Source of the DNA: Streptomyces sp. RKND-216
GTDB taxonomy: Bacteria; Actinomycetota; Actinomycetes; Streptomycetales; Streptomycetaceae
Direction: 5' to 3'
Assembly: GCF_004795255.1 (NCBI RefSeq)
Contig: NZ_SSBQ01000002.1
Location: 1,676,001-1,740,000 of the forward strand
DNA: 64,000 bases
The notes under the pieces were generated by a model. It saw nothing but the letters and a program-made list of their open reading frames with translations, was not told the origin of the DNA and searched no databases. The translations under genes were made by a program, and so were the position numbers. Below, piece by piece: positions 63,543 through 64,000 of this stretch (positions are counted from its first letter, which is position 1; the number at the start of each line of letters is the position of its first letter).

Positions 63543-64000
63543 ATGCGCCGCTACGGCAAGCACACCGACGAGGACGACATCCGCGTACGCCCCGGCCGCC
63601 GCGGCAGCCGGCCCCGCACCCACCGGCGGCCCAAGCACGAGGACGCGGCCGAGGGCTTCGTCGTCACCGTCGACCGCGGCCGCCTCACCTGCCTGGTCGA
63701 CGGCCGCACGGTCACCGCGATGAAGGCCCGCGAACTGGGCCGCAAGGGCGTGGTCGTCGGCGACCGGGTCGCCGTGGTCGGCGACCTGTCCGGCGCGAAG
63801 GACACCCTCGCCCGCATCGTGCGGGTCGAGAAGCGGGCCTCGGTGCTGCGGCGCACGGCGGACGACGACGACCCGTACGAGCGCGTCGTCGTCGCCAACG
63901 CCGACCAGCTCGCCATCGTCACCGCACTGGCCGACCCGGAGCCGCGACCGCGGCTGATCGACCGCTGCCTCGTCGCGGCGTACGACGCCGGACTCGACCC
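63543..64000 (+). CDS. rsgA: Ribosome-assembly GTPase RsgA, 5' part
   Basis: 152 residues are visible from ATG 63543; the gene continues beyond the window. A basic N-terminus is followed by an OB-fold (GFVVTVDRGRLTCLVDGRTVTAM, VVVGDRVAVVG) and the start of the circularly permuted GTPase domain (VVVANADQLAIVTALADPEPRPRLIDRCLVAA). RsgA matures the 30S ribosome subunit. The nucleotide-binding motifs G4-G1-G3 lie mostly outside the window. Confidence 0.92.
   Translation, partial: MRRYGKHTDEDDIRVRPGRRGSRPRTHRRPKHEDAAEGFVVTVDRGRLTCLVDGRTVTAMKARELGRKGVVVGDRVAVVGDLSGAKDTLARIVRVEKRASVLRRTADDDDPYERVVVANADQLAIVTALADPEPRPRLIDRCLVAAYDAGLD

Overview
This 64 kb window is high-GC chromosomal DNA from a Streptomyces. 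The evidence is the G/C-biased third codon positions, frequent GTG starts overlapping upstream stops (GTGA/ATGA), and a run of genes whose order matches the conserved core of Streptomyces chromosomes: kgd, glutamate-type ABC transporter, malic enzyme, sodX/sodN, snpR/snpA, prsH-sigH, wblE, the pdtaS-type kinase, the das chitin/GlcNAc locus, mctP, nrdAB, the HD-GYP pair, sigR-rsrA, aroA, rsgA. No tRNA, rRNA, CRISPR array, insertion sequence or prophage was recognised.

Layout. 1-3.2 kb: 3' end of the 2-oxoglutarate dehydrogenase/decarboxylase gene, a quinone-oxidoreductase-like gene and a GNAT gene. 3.3-6.2 kb: a visibly less GC-rich cassette that looks linked to type VII secretion (WXG100-like domain, DUF1023-type alpha/beta hydrolase, lipoprotein, second helical protein), with two apparent frameshifts. 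6.2-8.5 kb: PadR regulator (also frameshifted), a DUF4097 protein and a striking PadR operator. 8.5-18 kb: amino-acid ABC transporter, malic enzyme, PhoD-type phosphatase, methyltransferase, CGNR zinc-finger protein and nickel superoxide dismutase with its maturation peptidase.

18-29.7 kb: a secreted phytase-like protein, a badly broken membrane-protein gene, then six tightly packed minus-strand genes (ATP-grasp, radical SAM, ATP-grasp, rhodanese, MFS exporter, trans-sulfuration-type PLP enzyme). These look like a small, uncharacterised biosynthetic pathway and are the most novel part of the window. The classic LysR/snapalysin pair (snpR-snpA) follows.

30-49 kb: methyltransferase, EamA transporter, PLP deaminase-like gene, the prsH-sigH stress sigma operon, a lipid-kinase-like gene, wblE, a PdtaS-like kinase, and the das locus (SIS isomerase, dasD, dasC, dasB, dasA, divergent dasR) with recognisable DasR sites. 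A DUF3311/MctP monocarboxylate permease pair follows. 49-64 kb: class Ia ribonucleotide reductase behind NrdR-like boxes and a cobalamin riboswitch, peptide deformylase, TPR protein, an HD-GYP protein paired with a degenerate HD protein, sigR-rsrA with the alternative sigma-R-prime start, a small hydrolase, SRAP/HMCES protein, M50-like protease, aroA, and the start of rsgA.

Regulatory themes seen directly are perfect or near-perfect terminator hairpins at most convergent ends, extensive translational coupling, and dense control regions (PadR, DasR, NrdR plus B12 riboswitch, sigma-R). Four separate loci carry frame breaks (3.59, 6.06, about 6.55 and 19.9-20.1 kb). They should be treated as possible sequence errors before being called pseudogenes.
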